NCBI GenBank assembly: GCA_036897095.1
Contig: JAYMSP010001726.1
Coordinates: 1 to 29,355, forward strand
Direction of reading: 5' to 3'
DNA length: 29,355 bases
Origin: Plantago elongata
Lineage: Eukaryota; Streptophyta; Magnoliopsida; Lamiales; Plantaginaceae
Part shown: in pieces, positions 1 to 10,335 of the stretch
Layout: every line of letters begins with the position of its first letter
Position numbering within the stretch: position 1 is the stretch's first letter
Notes under the pieces: model-generated
Databases searched by the model: none
What the model was told of the DNA's origin: nothing
Seen by the model: the letters and a program-made list of their open reading frames with translations, nothing else
Program-made: the position numbers and the translations under genes

Positions 1-96
1 CAAAGTTGGCCTAATGAGTAATAAAGTTAAGTTAATTCATCAGATAGTGAAATGTTGGACCATTCAGAAGAAGTATTTGGTGGTGGTGAAGACAAA

Positions 97-1990
97 TTAA
101 GGTGCAGGAAGTGATATAATACTAACAAAAGAAATAGACTTACACCATATCCATATGCCAACAAATTTGATATGTGAAATCTTGGGCCACTCAGAAGATG
201 AAGCATCGGTGGGGGCAGCAGCAGAACTAGAATTATTACTAGGCTTTCTGCACCTCTCCTCCAGCAATGGACAACGCCAAATAGATAATGTATCTAATTT
301 GGTGAGGCTGAGCATGGCTTCCTTAGAGGGCAGATGCCTTAGACTTTTGCAATGCCAGATGTTCAAGCTCCAGAAAGAAGATAAATTCCAAATTCATTCA
401 GTCAAAGCCTCAATTCTTCCAAAATCACGCAACACTAATTCTGTTAGAGAAGTGAGATAGTTGAATCTGATCAGACACTCCCAATCCTCCTTTCCGTATA
501 AAACTAATCTTTCAAGAGAGCGAAAGTTTTCCTGGAGGATGGAATTGAGATGTTGGTTGAAACTATCTGAACTTATCCACTCTGATGATGATGAGAACCC
601 ACCAATTCTCAAAAACCTCAAGCCGGAAGTCCCCTTAATTGTTGGGAAAGTCGTCAATTTGGGAATCTTGGCGATGGTCAAATACTTGAGAGCAGACATA
701 TTAGAGAGAGTACTAGCAGGTATTATTAATACTCTCTCCAAATTACACAAATTCTTAGGATCAGACAACTCCAACATCCGGAGGGAAGTAGAAGACTGAA
801 ATAATTCAATTGGCAATTCAATCAATCAATCCGGTAGTTACTCATTTCTAATTCTCGGAGTGAGTCAAATAATTCAATTGGCAATTCAATCATCCGGGGC
901 AGTTACTTATTTTCAATTCTCCGAGTGAGTTGTTGATGCAATCTTCTGCTTGTTGTGAATCTCCTCCATCTCCTACTCTTTTTATTTTTATCGACTTCAA
1001 TTTTGAACAACTCTCAACACTTAATTTCCGAAGTGATGTCGAGCCTTCTACACATGGAATTGACTCCAATTCTGAACAAAATGATATAGATACATTTTCT
1101 AGGGTAGGAAAATAACTTGGGAAACTCTTTAACTTGGAGCAATTCGTGATTTCCAAGTGTTTGAGGCATGGAAACACTATAAATGCTCCCTCCACTTCTC
1201 TCCACTCCCTCAACACTCCCATGTATGACAACTTCAGTCTTTCCAGTGATGGAAACACTCTCATTGTTGGTTTTCCGAAATTCACCTCTCCAGTCATGCT
1301 TGATACATGACCACCTCCTAATCCGTAGAATGATTGGTCTAGGCACCGCACATTTGACATTCCTTTCAATTGCAAAACTCTCAATTGTGGGAGGTGCCCA
1401 AACATGGGAACTTCTTCACATTCTTTGCAATTCTTTAGTGTTATCTCCATCAGATCACAAACCCTCCAACAAGACATCCTATTTCATCATGTACCGCCAT
1501 ATTCATTGTCCATGATGGCCAATTTCTGCTCTTGTACCAAACAATCTTCAAAGATTTCAAACTCGGATGAGGTTGGAGACCATCCAACACATTTTCATCA
1601 TTCACTTCACCTTCTCTTGTGTCATTCCACTCCAAAACTAACTCAACTATGTTCGTTTTTCCTTTCAAATTTGCATCTTGCGCCTCTTCTTATTCTTTCA
1701 CCTCTCTAGATTTTGAATCTTTAGAGATCCTTTAAAATTATTCAACTTCCCTAGCTCTCCAATTCCACAACCTCGACCATCACCCACTTTGAAATAGGGA
1801 AGTGTTTGAAGACAAGTTAATTTCCTTAAATATGTTGTTAAAGTGAATAACTTACTCCTCAACAACTCGACTTTCATATTAAAACCAGTGAACCGTGAAC
1901 GAGAATACACAATTTAGCAGGTGTTAGAATATCTTTGGATTAAGGAGAAGCAACTGCAGTTTGTGCACTTTCCAGAAGTGGTTAATGAAC
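97..1990 (-). pseudogene. Decayed LRR half of a CC-NBS-LRR disease-resistance gene
   Basis: The minus-strand fragments read as consecutive pieces of the leucine-rich repeats of an RGA-type intracellular immune receptor. In order they are a start near 1990 (KLQLLLLNPKIF-like), RKLTCLQTLPYFKVGDGRG near 1830, SLKIQNLER near 1710, LDGLQPHPSLKSLKIVW near 1570, NCKECEEVPMFGHLPQLRVL near 1420, and a C-terminal EWPKISHIK near 170. The pieces change reading frame around 1700, 1480 and 800-930. A TGA at about 394-396 stands where family members usually have Trp before a WNLSS-like stretch, after which the same frame continues to a stop at 97-99. No NB-ARC P-loop, GLPL or MHD motif is present toward higher coordinates, so the receptor is truncated as well as broken. 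It is very unlikely to encode a working receptor. Introns cannot explain the shifts, because the joins fall inside conserved repeats with no usable splice sites seen. Confidence 0.88.
799..931. repeat. Imperfect tandem duplication (about 66 bp) within the LRR pseudogene
   Basis: Two adjacent copies start with AAATAATTCAATTGGCAATT (799 and 867) and end with a GAGTGAGT sequence (near 865 and 930). They are 68 and 65 bp and differ by substitutions and small indels. Read on the minus strand, each encodes a leucine-rich segment containing an IELPIEL-type motif, so the duplication is about the size of one LRR. The indels disrupt the reading frame here. Confidence 0.8.
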
Positions 1991-2142
1991 ATCCTTTTTA
2001 TTTATATCTCCTATTTTCAAATTTTCACTTATATCGAAAGGAATTCAATAGAATTGACATTGTGTATGCCAACATTTGAGATGAAAGCATGTCACACCAA
2101 TTTCGCAACATTTACTTAATTTTTATTTTAAACGGCTAAAAA

Positions 2143-2203
2143 ATGACTTGAACCCGACCTATTGATTGAAGATAAAACGTCTTACCAATTGAGCTACACT
2201 TCG
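2143..2203 (-). repeat. tRNA-derived fragment (SINE head or tRNA relic)
   Basis: On the minus strand the sequence holds an RNA polymerase III A-box-like TGTAGCTCAATTGGTAAGA and, about 30 nt later, a B-box-like GGGTTCAAGTC, with tRNA-like spacing. The flanking 7-nt acceptor arms do not pair and there is no clean anticodon stem, so it is not a functional tRNA gene. The spacing and boxes fit a tRNA-derived SINE head or an old tRNA pseudogene. No SINE tail with A-rich end was identified. Confidence 0.5.
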
Positions 2204-2455
2204 TTGTCATAATTTTTACTCAAATGTTTCACTTCTTTAAAAAACAGGGACATTTAATAATTGAAATACCATGTTAATACATTTACTTGTATCTTAAATG
2301 TATTTCTACAATTTCTATCATAAAAGTTAAATCTTAGGTGTGGCTAAAGCTACTCGAGCCCAAACAAAAAATTCCTAAGCTATGATTAGGTATATGATTG
2401 AACCAGTCCAACTCAGAAGGATTGATTGATTGACGCATTATGATTCATTAATCAT

Positions 2456-2480
2456 GTTCATATGGAAATTCCATATGAAC
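2456..2480. repeat. 25-nt near-perfect palindrome
   Basis: The 12-nt arm GTTCATATGGAA is followed by one A and its exact reverse complement TTCCATATGAAC. It lies between genes and could form a short cruciform or hairpin. No role can be assigned. Confidence 0.85.
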
Positions 2481-3137
2481 CTCTAATCACGCCAATTAGC
2501 TTCAAATCACGACACCTTGCGTTTCAACTTTTAAAGAATTAGAAGAAAAGGAAGGCTAAATTACTGCACCGACTAATTTACAAGTCTTGCCGTAGACTGG
2601 AATTGGTTCAACTACTTACAACGTACCAGCTTGGACAATTGGGTTAATAAATAATCATGTTAAGAGTTACGACACAAATTGGCAAGTGTAAATGTGACAT
2701 TTATTCTACAACTCTGATTTTCCAACTCCTTTTCTCTATCCCATGATATACGTTTGTAGAATTTGGTAGCTCCACCATACTTTTCTCATTTCCACTTGTT
2801 GGAATTGACCTCGCAACTTCCGATCCATTTCCTTATTATTTAAAAAAAGTTTTAACAATCTTGACATTTAGACAAAGAAAGTACAACTCTTGCCTAACCT
2901 AAAGCCACCCTAGAATTAATCCTTACTTTTCATTCGACTCAAAATTCAACTAACTCAAAATACATTATAACTAAATCGGTAAAATAAAAAAATACTATCA
3001 TTTTCGTCACATATTAAAAATCTCATCCATACCTTTAAATTTGAATATATGATCTTATGCCGGTCTTTCCAATGCATCATGTATTCACAATGAATGTGAG
3101 AGGGGAGTGCACCGGGAGAGATCTACATCAAATCAAT

Positions 3138-3190
3138 CAGTATTTCGTCAGTATTTCGTGTGGTTTACTTGGTTTACATGGTTTACATGT
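3138..3190. repeat. Short tandem repeats
   Basis: The 11-nt unit TCAGTATTTCG occurs twice in tandem. It is followed at once by three diverged copies of TGGTTTAC(A/T). It looks like replication slippage in intergenic DNA. Confidence 0.7.
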
Positions 3191-3660
3191 CATAACATCG
3201 TTCATTATAAATTTCAAACACCAGTAGATAAATTACTTGGTATGAACGGAATAATTATACTTTAAATATAGATAAAAGCAAACATTTAACGAAGTAATTA
3301 TCCTTTTTCCCTATATGAAACGATAAAAGCCAAACGAAATGATCATAAGCTCACACCATTTGTGTAGTGCTCTATTCTTAACCGTTAAACAATCTACTGA
3401 TCGTCACTTGTACATCCCAAAATGGAAAATGAACAAAAATCTTAACCTGAGATTATACTCTAATAATAGAAAAACCGTAACAAAACTGTAAAGTATATTA
3501 AAAAGACAGAAACGTACAAACCCAAAATTACAGCACAAACGTGTTAGTCGTCACCATCACGCAGTTTAAAGCTTAATTTGTAAGCACAAATTTCCTTTCC
3601 AACTTTACTTTTCCTTTCTAACATGGCTTCCGTCTCACCTTCTACACCTGTCCACGATCT

Positions 3661-3698
3661 CCAATGGACCCACGCGCATTCACATACTCCTATATATA
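3661..3698 (+). promoter_or_regulatory. Core promoter of the AG-peptide gene (CCAAT and TATA boxes)
   Basis: A TATATATA box at 3691-3698 lies about 100 bp before the ATG at 3797, leaving room for a 5' leader of roughly 70 nt. A CCAAT motif at 3661-3665 precedes the TATA box by about 30 bp. The sequence between TATA and ATG is a C/A-rich leader typical of strongly expressed plant genes. The transcription start is inferred, not seen. Confidence 0.65.
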
Positions 3699-3796
3699 CC
3701 CTCACTCACACCACACCATACCATAACACAACATAATCTCAAGCTCCACATTACAACATTTCAACAAACAACTCTCAAGTTATCCACTAAACAGAA

Positions 3797-3988
3797 ATGG
3801 CAGCTTCCAACTCTGTGATGTTTATGTTCGTGGCCGTCATGATGGCAATGCTCTCCGGAGTGTTCGGCCAAGGAGCAATGTCTCCTGCTCCCTCGCCTGA
3901 TGCCGGTGCTGCCAGCTCGTTGCCCGTTGCTGCGGCTGTGGTTTGCTCCTCTCTGGTGGTGTCTATGATGGCTCTTATGAGGAACTGA
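3797..3988 (+). CDS. Arabinogalactan peptide (AG peptide), GPI-anchored cell-surface glycopeptide
   Basis: This is a complete 63-residue single-exon gene. Residues 1-24 form a hydrophobic secretion signal ending FG before Gln25. The short mature part, about residues 25-40, contains SPAPSP (29-34), whose prolines are the sort hydroxylated and decorated with arabinogalactan. Residues 42-60 are a second hydrophobic segment followed by a short Arg-Asn tail, as expected for a GPI-anchor addition signal after a small residue near Ala/Ser 36-41. This three-part layout and total length match plant AG peptides, which after processing are displayed on the outer face of the plasma membrane. The start is the first ATG downstream of a TATA box. 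The exact subfamily number cannot be given from sequence alone. Cleavage and anchor sites are inferred. Confidence 0.9.
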   Translation: MAASNSVMFMFVAVMMAMLSGVFGQGAMSPAPSPDAGAASSLPVAAAVVCSSLVVSMMALMRN

Positions 3989-4950
3989 GTTGGATTGTAT
4001 TGCTACTTGGTGTATGCATTTGTTCCATGTTGAGACTTGAGATTGAGAGAGATTCTTTTTTTTGGTTTACTATTTTGATTATGTACTCTCATTATTAGGA
4101 TTATTATCATGTATCTTTACTTTTATGTTGTTTACTGTTATTCATATTTATGTACTACTCTGTGATTATGAGAGTTTAGGAATTCATATGTTTCTGAGAG
4201 GAATAATAGTGGGATTTCTGTACTTATTCCACTTTACCTTTTTATATACTACATCTTTTCTTTTTATACCTTTTTATACCCCTTGTTTATTTACAGTAAG
4301 ATTCTGTTTAGAGGTAAAAATGAAAAACTATAGTTGCATCTGATTTTCTTTTCAAATCCAATCAAGAACAGTGTAAAAATAACCTTTAAACCGAGCAAAA
4401 AGTTATCGCGATAATATCAACATGAAAGGAAGATCGAACAAATACATAGAGAACATACCTTGTTATCATAAAGATCAAAGTAAGTGGATTTATCTCCAGC
4501 TCCAGCAACAATCATCATCTTTTATGACCAGCTTGCCAAACTGGCTGGAAATGACCAAAATTACTTGCTTGGCAAATAAGAGTAGCAACATAAATGAACA
4601 CAAAAGCCTATAAGCAACATGAAGCTATATGCACTATAATCATATCAACGATGCCAAAGAAGACGGAAAGGACTTGGGAACAGAACGCTAAATTTGGTGA
4701 AAATCATATATATATATATATTACTTGCCGTCAAAACAAAATTAATTAAATCAATCGTCAAAGGTGACAGTCTAGCTTGAGATGCCAGGAATACATTTAC
4801 ATTCGACATTTGAGATCAAATTAGCCAAAATGAACAAGCATGAAGCCATTATACCAGCACCCAAGCTTCATGCGCAAAATGATAAAGGGTTCATGCAAAA
4901 TACTCTTCTTTTGATATCAACATCTAGTTAAATAAACTCAAGAAGAGTTA
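3989..4950. other. 3' flank of the AG-peptide gene and convergent intergenic region
   Basis: This AT-rich DNA lies between two genes that face each other. It includes the probable 3' UTR of the AG-peptide gene, a TA dinucleotide run near 4706-4720, and the probable 3' UTR of the Makorin gene at its right end. The open frames at 4062-4343 and 4422-4613 have low-complexity composition and no family signature. Confidence 0.6.
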
Positions 4951-7917
4951 TCATTCATCATCACTGGAGCCATTCACCATATCAGCCTGCATCATCATAC
5001 CCATAATCAAAAAGTTTGCAAAACACTCCTGACATTCTTCTTCATCGCACTCTTCATCATCATGAAAATGTCCTCCATCCATTAGATAGCGTGGATTATA
5101 AAGGTGATTATACAAAAGTTGTACACCATGCAAATTAGGATTCTCAATCGGTCCAATTCCATCCAGACCCTCGGATGTTGAAGCATATAAATCAGGGTAC
5201 TGTGATATTTCCCTTGTTATTTCTGAATAAAATGCTTCAAAAGCCATATCAGTCATGCCTATGCCATCAGAGTCTTCTGACTCCTCATCTTCATACATAT
5301 CCTGATACCTTGAGCTGCGTGAACCAGGGTTGAGTGTTGCATTCCATAATGACGAACCAGGCTTCACAGTGTGCTGCAACAAAGCAAAACCAGTATTAGT
5401 TTTGTGAGGTCACGCCAAGCAAGCCATTAAAATGGAGATTCAATAAAAAGAAGATATAATATATTTGAAGTAGAAGATACTTGAGTCAATTTAGGATAAT
5501 CTAGACTAGAAGGTATCCAGCAGAACCTTTTTAACCACTTCTCCTTGGACTGGTGGCAAGTACATTAAATTAGAAAGCCAGCTAGAGTGACATTGATTGC
5601 CTATGACTGAGTCATATATAAAAGTGGTTTATCATCCTTGCTATATTCTGTATATTTTGGCTATGAAAATTTAGTTCTATCTATACGTGCACTATGTCAC
5701 ACAAAGCTAATTTCAAAGATTTTCACTACTATTTATCAGAGAAAGTAACCAACCCATATGACCCTGGGGGGGGGGGGGGGGAATAAGCAGCACTTCTAAG
5801 TTACATTTATTATGATCTGGAAGGATAAGTGTGCACAACACATAATGATACACGAGAATGCGAGGTTTTCGTGAGCAGAAACAGGTATATATGTAAACAT
5901 AATTAAACATTATAGCAAGTGAAGTGTAATTTTGTCAAACTAGTCAATCAGTAAATTTGAATAAAGGCCTCAAGTGAACAAAACCTTAATTAAATCATAA
6001 ATGCTTTATTACAGAATGAGTACCATGAAAAGGCAAACATAAAGGTAGAGCGGTAGGAACAACTATTGCTTCGCTAATAACATCTGGTGAATCTTAAATT
6101 GCTCATGTAACATAATAAATGGCGAAAAATGAATTAGCTAAATGGGTGGTCAAGTACTTGTGGCTGGATAGAGATAGAGTTACCTTATAGAAACAACTGC
6201 TTCCGAATGGGCATTTTCCATTTCCAAGGTTGAAGTGCTTGCAATCAATGGAGCTGAAAGGACAAAAAACTTCAGCTAAGAGGAATGGACAGAAAGAAGG
6301 AGATAGAGAGGAGAAAATAAAGAATGATTATACCTCAGAGTTTCCTTGTAGTTAGAAATGATCTCCTGCTTTTCCTCGTTAGAAGAGTACCAAACACTAC
6401 TAGGAACTACAAAGTATGAGACTGTTCGACAAGTAGGGCAAGCTCTTACAGCCGAATTAGTATATAAGCGAGAATCTGAAGTTCTGCGCCAACTCCTAAT
6501 GCATGATAGGCAGAATGGATGATTACACTCTGGCAGTATTCCAAATTTTCTTTCTGCTGGCGTACGCTTTGACACGACACGCTCCATGCAAACATTGCAT
6601 TCAATATCTTTACTCAGTCTTATTGCCTCCAACTGCTTATGCCTTTTCTGACAAGTTTCTATGTGCTCTTCCCTTTCTTTGGGTCTGAAAGGGTGCAGGC
6701 AATGTCTCCCACAGGTTGAGCACAGATCCCCATGAACAAGGGGGCATCTCTCCCCACGAGGACAATCACCAGCAGTGGGGAATTCACAGAGCGACAGGTC
6801 AGCACGGTGAACACCATCTCTAGTCCTTTGCATTTCACGGTTTCCAGACCTCTCTCTCTGAGTAGGTTCAACAGGAGGAACAACAGGTCTGTCAGAATGT
6901 TCAGCACCTTCATGTTGAGCAATTGCAATTCCACAACGGTTTTCTGTGAGGACCATTTTTTCAAGTGAAGGAGACAGGTCTGAGGCCGATGACTGAGAAA
7001 CTTTGACATGTTGATATCTACACCGTGCACCATAAGTGCAAGTTCCCTTTTGGTACGCAAAACATACCTGCAATCATATAATACATCATCACCACCTCAA
7101 GTACTTGTAACTTGCAATAATCCAACCTGGCTGATAGAGACTTACATTGCTAGATGGAGGCTTCTGCTCATGCAGGAAACTACACCTCTCTCCTTTCAGA
7201 CAACGTCCATTAGCAAAGAACTTGCAAGGAACCCTGGAAGAAGACTTGTCAGCAAATGATGCAAATAGAATTCAAAACATATAGATGCCATATTTCACGA
7301 AATCTTTCATTGACGATATTAATCTTACAAGTTTACACAGTCACAAACAAACATTATCTCACACACTCATCCACGTCTCCTTCCGTCTTAGCTCCCAACA
7401 TAAAATTAGCATGACAATGTCAATCAATCCGTCAACCTTCCTAATCACATTCTAAATTAAAATCAGAAGACAGCTACTCCAATCAACATGAAACTCAGGG
7501 AATGCACAATCACATAAACGCCAAATATTCTCATTACTTAGATACCTAACCTCTATCAATAAATTTACCAACATTTACATATCACAGAACCTCCAAACCT
7601 ATCAAAACGAACCAACACGATAGCGTTGAAAAACGAACCGAAGCTCAATTTAAATAGAATCTGTTCATAATAGCGTTTTGAAACACAACTTGAACAACTC
7701 ACACAAGAAACTATGTCACCAAAGTTCAACGGCAACAGAAAATCACAAAGATCGGCATAATTAAAATATCAACAAACAATAATGAATCGCAACAACTCAT
7801 CAAAATTGTAAAACAAACACGGAACCAACCAAGAAAGCAAAACGGAATACACATGTAGAAAGCGTGAATCGAGAAGGAAAGAGGAAGAATTGCAGAAATG
7901 GCGAACCGTTTGGACAT
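4951..7917 (-). CDS. MKRN: Makorin-type CCCH/RING E3 ubiquitin-protein ligase
   Basis: A five-exon gene: 7907-7917, 7146-7233, 6334-7067, 6184-6253 and 4951-5373. All junctions are GT-AG and keep frame, giving 441 residues. The order is the makorin signature: CX7CX5CX3H fingers at residues 7-25, 35-53 and 127-145, a Cys-His makorin motif at about 149-172, a C3HC4 RING at 190-246, then a fourth finger C282-x9-C-x5-C-x3-H302. The last His is the first codon of exon 5. The C-terminus (about 310-441) is acidic and Met/Cys-rich. Makorins are RING ubiquitin ligases that also bind RNA; substrates in plants are mostly unknown. The start chosen gives MSKR directly before finger 1, as is usual for plant makorins, but the frame is open upstream to another ATG at 8035-8037, which would add 40 residues. 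All zinc ligands are present, so the gene looks functional. Confidence 0.95.
5766..5781. repeat. 16-nt poly-G tract in Makorin intron 4
   Basis: An uninterrupted run of 16 G on the plus strand (C on the transcribed RNA) lies in the 810-bp fourth intron. Such tracts are rare in AT-rich plant DNA and error-prone in sequencing, so the exact length is uncertain. Confidence 0.85.
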
Positions 7918-8049
7918 GGTGGAGAATCGGCGAGCTGAGGAAGATTGAATTGTTTCGTCGGTTGGAAATGAGAAATTGCGTAATTTAGGGCTTTTGGCGG
8001 TAGAGGTGATGTTTGAGAAGGAAGTTTGTAATTGCATTTTCAACTCTCT

Positions 8050-8632
8050 TGCCTGACCTTCTAACCATTTTCTTGCTTTCTTCTAGAATACTGTAAATAA
8101 TACATAAAGAAGAAATTTAAGATATCATCTTATATTTCAAAAAGAATTAAAGGTTAAAGGAAGAGATTACTCACTTTTTATTTTCTATTTCTGGTTTTAT
8201 TTGTCATTTTGTCCTCCCCCTATCTGAAAAACTTTATTTATATATCTTTGTGTAGTGCAGTTAAAAGTTCCTTTTGAAGTTTAATTAATTATTGTTTAGT
8301 TGTTAAATTAACTGATCAAAATTGACTACGTAACTGTATTTTTTTAAAATTTTATAGTATAAAATATAATTAAGTAAAGTTGAATGAACTGAACGAATTT
8401 GTAGACGAAGAGAACAGAGCTTTAGGGATCAAATTGAAACGAATTGGGGTCAAATTGAATATGCATAACCAAAATGAAAGGCCAAAATATCTAACTTTAT
8501 TAAAAAATCAGGGTTGAAATGATACTATTGTTACAATATTAGGTACAAATTGGAAATTGCCCGTTTCAATAATAAATATCACATCCCTTTTTATACATCA
8601 CTAAAATAAGCCAAGTTCAAATGTTCAACCAC
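8050..8632. other. Upstream region of the Makorin gene, no coding signal
   Basis: AT-rich sequence upstream of the Makorin gene. The part near 8050-8100 is probably promoter, but no unambiguous TATA box is seen. The stretch 8390-8560 has phrases such as GGGATCAAATTG that look like dispersed repeat material. No gene is recognised. Confidence 0.5.
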
Positions 8633-8635
8633 TAA

Positions 8636-9972
8636 GTGGCTGATTGGATGCGAATTTGGATGGGGGTATTTGGATGGTGTTGGGAGATTTTTGTGTTTGG
8701 GTAACCATTCAAATGGGCAGATTCAAATGGATGTACTGTTCACCCATTTTGCAGCAGCTAGTTCCCTATTCATCCCAATCAAATCAAATCAACACAAACT
8801 CAAACAATACACCCATTTTACAGACAAATCCCACACTAAAATCGAGTAAAACTCAAATGATACAGACAAATTGTGCTATAATATCCAAGTGCAGATGAGA
8901 TCAAATTGTAGAAAATAAATAAAAATGCAGTCGAAGTACACCTTCGCAAATAACTTCAGACGGCGTCTCAAATTGAGTCGATCAAGGGGCATCTGGAGGG
9001 GGAGATGGTGGCGGTGAGGGCGGCGAGGGAGGGGAGGCGGTGGCCGATTACATAGCCGATTGGTCCGCAATGTAATCGGGCGGGGGAGGCGGTGGCGGTG
9101 AAGGCGGTAAGGGAGGGGAGGCGGTGGCGGTGAGGGCGGATCTTGGGGTGATGCGGTGGCCGACGGATTCCACTCCAGCCGAAACGAACGGCGGTGATGG
9201 AGAAGAGGGTTTGCAACGGTGGATCTCGGGAGCACGGTGGTGGTGATGGAGCCAACGACGAAACCGACGGTTTCGAACTGCTGGAGGCGCCGATTTCGAA
9301 GTGATGGGAGGCGATGTGAAGGTGAGAGACAGAGACAATTGATTGAGTGGTGGAGAAGAAAGGAGTAATGAATGGTGGAGAAGAAAGGGGTGTATAAAGT
9401 GTATAAAGACAAGAGACAAAGTCGTATCACACAGATAAAAAGTCGAAAGGAACGGTCCATTTATCTTTCCCGAAATGAATATACTGTATACTGATGGATA
9501 CTAATCAATAGCTCTGCATTATTATTCGCCTATATATAATCTGATACAAATGCTGAACGAAATATATACTAAACCGATCCACTCCGTCTATATAATTCTA
9601 TATCGTTTATTGAGATTGCATGTGTATAGGCTCGGACAGCTACTGAAGTTGTGCTACAATATTCGTCTCGAGGTTCGTAAAGTTATATAGGTACATAATT
9701 ATTACATAATTAAACCAATCATATAATTCTAACGACCTTAAATATCAATCATTAACCAATATAATATTCATACATATTTTATCAAATCCCAATACCAATC
9801 ACATCATACTTACACCAATCATTTATCTCTTACACAACCTATATAAAAAACCTACAATACCCTATCCAATTACAATTCTATACCAAACACTAATTTTAAC
9901 AATCCTATTACAATTTGATCACTATTCATCTATTCAAATAATACCCACTCAAATGTCCATCCAAACAGCCAT
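8636..9972. mobile_element. Non-autonomous PIF/Harbinger-like DNA transposon (1.34 kb)
   Basis: The left end GTGGCTGATTGGATG (8636-8650) and the reverse complement of the right end ATGGCTGTTTGGATG (9958-9972) match at 13 of 15 positions, and similarity continues diffusely inward. Each end abuts a TAA (8633-8635 and 9973-9975), the three-base target duplication typical of PIF/Harbinger elements. No transposase signature is present inside, so movement would need an enzyme from elsewhere; a partial PIF/Harbinger transposase lies at the right edge of this window, but the two ends have not been shown to be compatible. The core (8990-9310) is unusually G-rich on the plus strand, while the right third is very AT-rich. 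Open frames on the minus strand across the core (for example 8876-9460) are proline/arginine low-complexity and are probably not genes. Confidence 0.7.
9007..9170. repeat. G-rich imperfect duplication in the transposon core
   Basis: A block beginning GGTGGCGGTGA and including GGGAGGGGAGGCGGTGG occurs at 9007 and again at 9091, an offset of 84 bp. A third partial copy starts at about 9123. The two main copies are separated by a GTAATCGG-containing spacer. The multiple G runs on one strand could form G-quadruplexes. This is an inference from composition. Confidence 0.7.
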
Positions 9973-10335
9973 TAATTATTTGTTATATTGCAGAGTTTCA
10001 ATTCTACACCGTCATCCACGTCAAATTAAAGTGTACTATTAAGGCAGATAGCATCCTTTTAATTATATGATTATACCCTTACAAATATCACTTTATATAG
10101 TTTGTCAGTTTTCAGGTTCTAATAGCTTAGTTAATGGTTCAAAATGTTTTTTCTTGGTCCATCTTTTTGTTTTATACCATGTGAAAATCAGATTAAACAA
10201 TGCAACATTTGATACAGAATCAATATTATGCACACTGATCTTAGGTTCAATATATAACAGATCAGTAGATCAATATTGGCATATCCAATGGATACTCTGC
10301 AGAAATGCTTGTGGGTGCAAGCTATACAACATTGA

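Larger units (their letters stand above)
2204..3660. other. Gene-free AT-rich intergenic stretch
   Basis: No open reading frame with recognisable protein features is present on either strand. It contains the palindrome at 2456-2480 and the short tandem repeats at 3138-3190, which are described separately. The part nearest 3660 probably contains upstream promoter sequence of the AG-peptide gene. Confidence 0.6.

Noticed and set aside
2143-2203. A functional tRNA gene
   Set aside because: A and B boxes are present, but the acceptor and anticodon stems do not form.
4062-4343. 93-codon open frame after the AG-peptide gene
   Set aside because: Phe/Leu/Tyr-rich translation of T-rich DNA without any motif. 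It overlaps the likely 3' UTR of the AG-peptide gene.
7918-8034. Treating the whole minus-strand open frame 7726-8043 as its own gene
   Set aside because: It runs from the Makorin leader through exon 1 into intron 1. Past the donor at 7906 it becomes a hydrophobic, motif-free translation of intron sequence.
8876-9460. 194-codon minus-strand open frame, proline and arginine rich
   Set aside because: It lies inside a transposon and its composition follows the G-rich repeats. Other frames of the same block are also open and proline-rich, so the openness is a base-composition effect.
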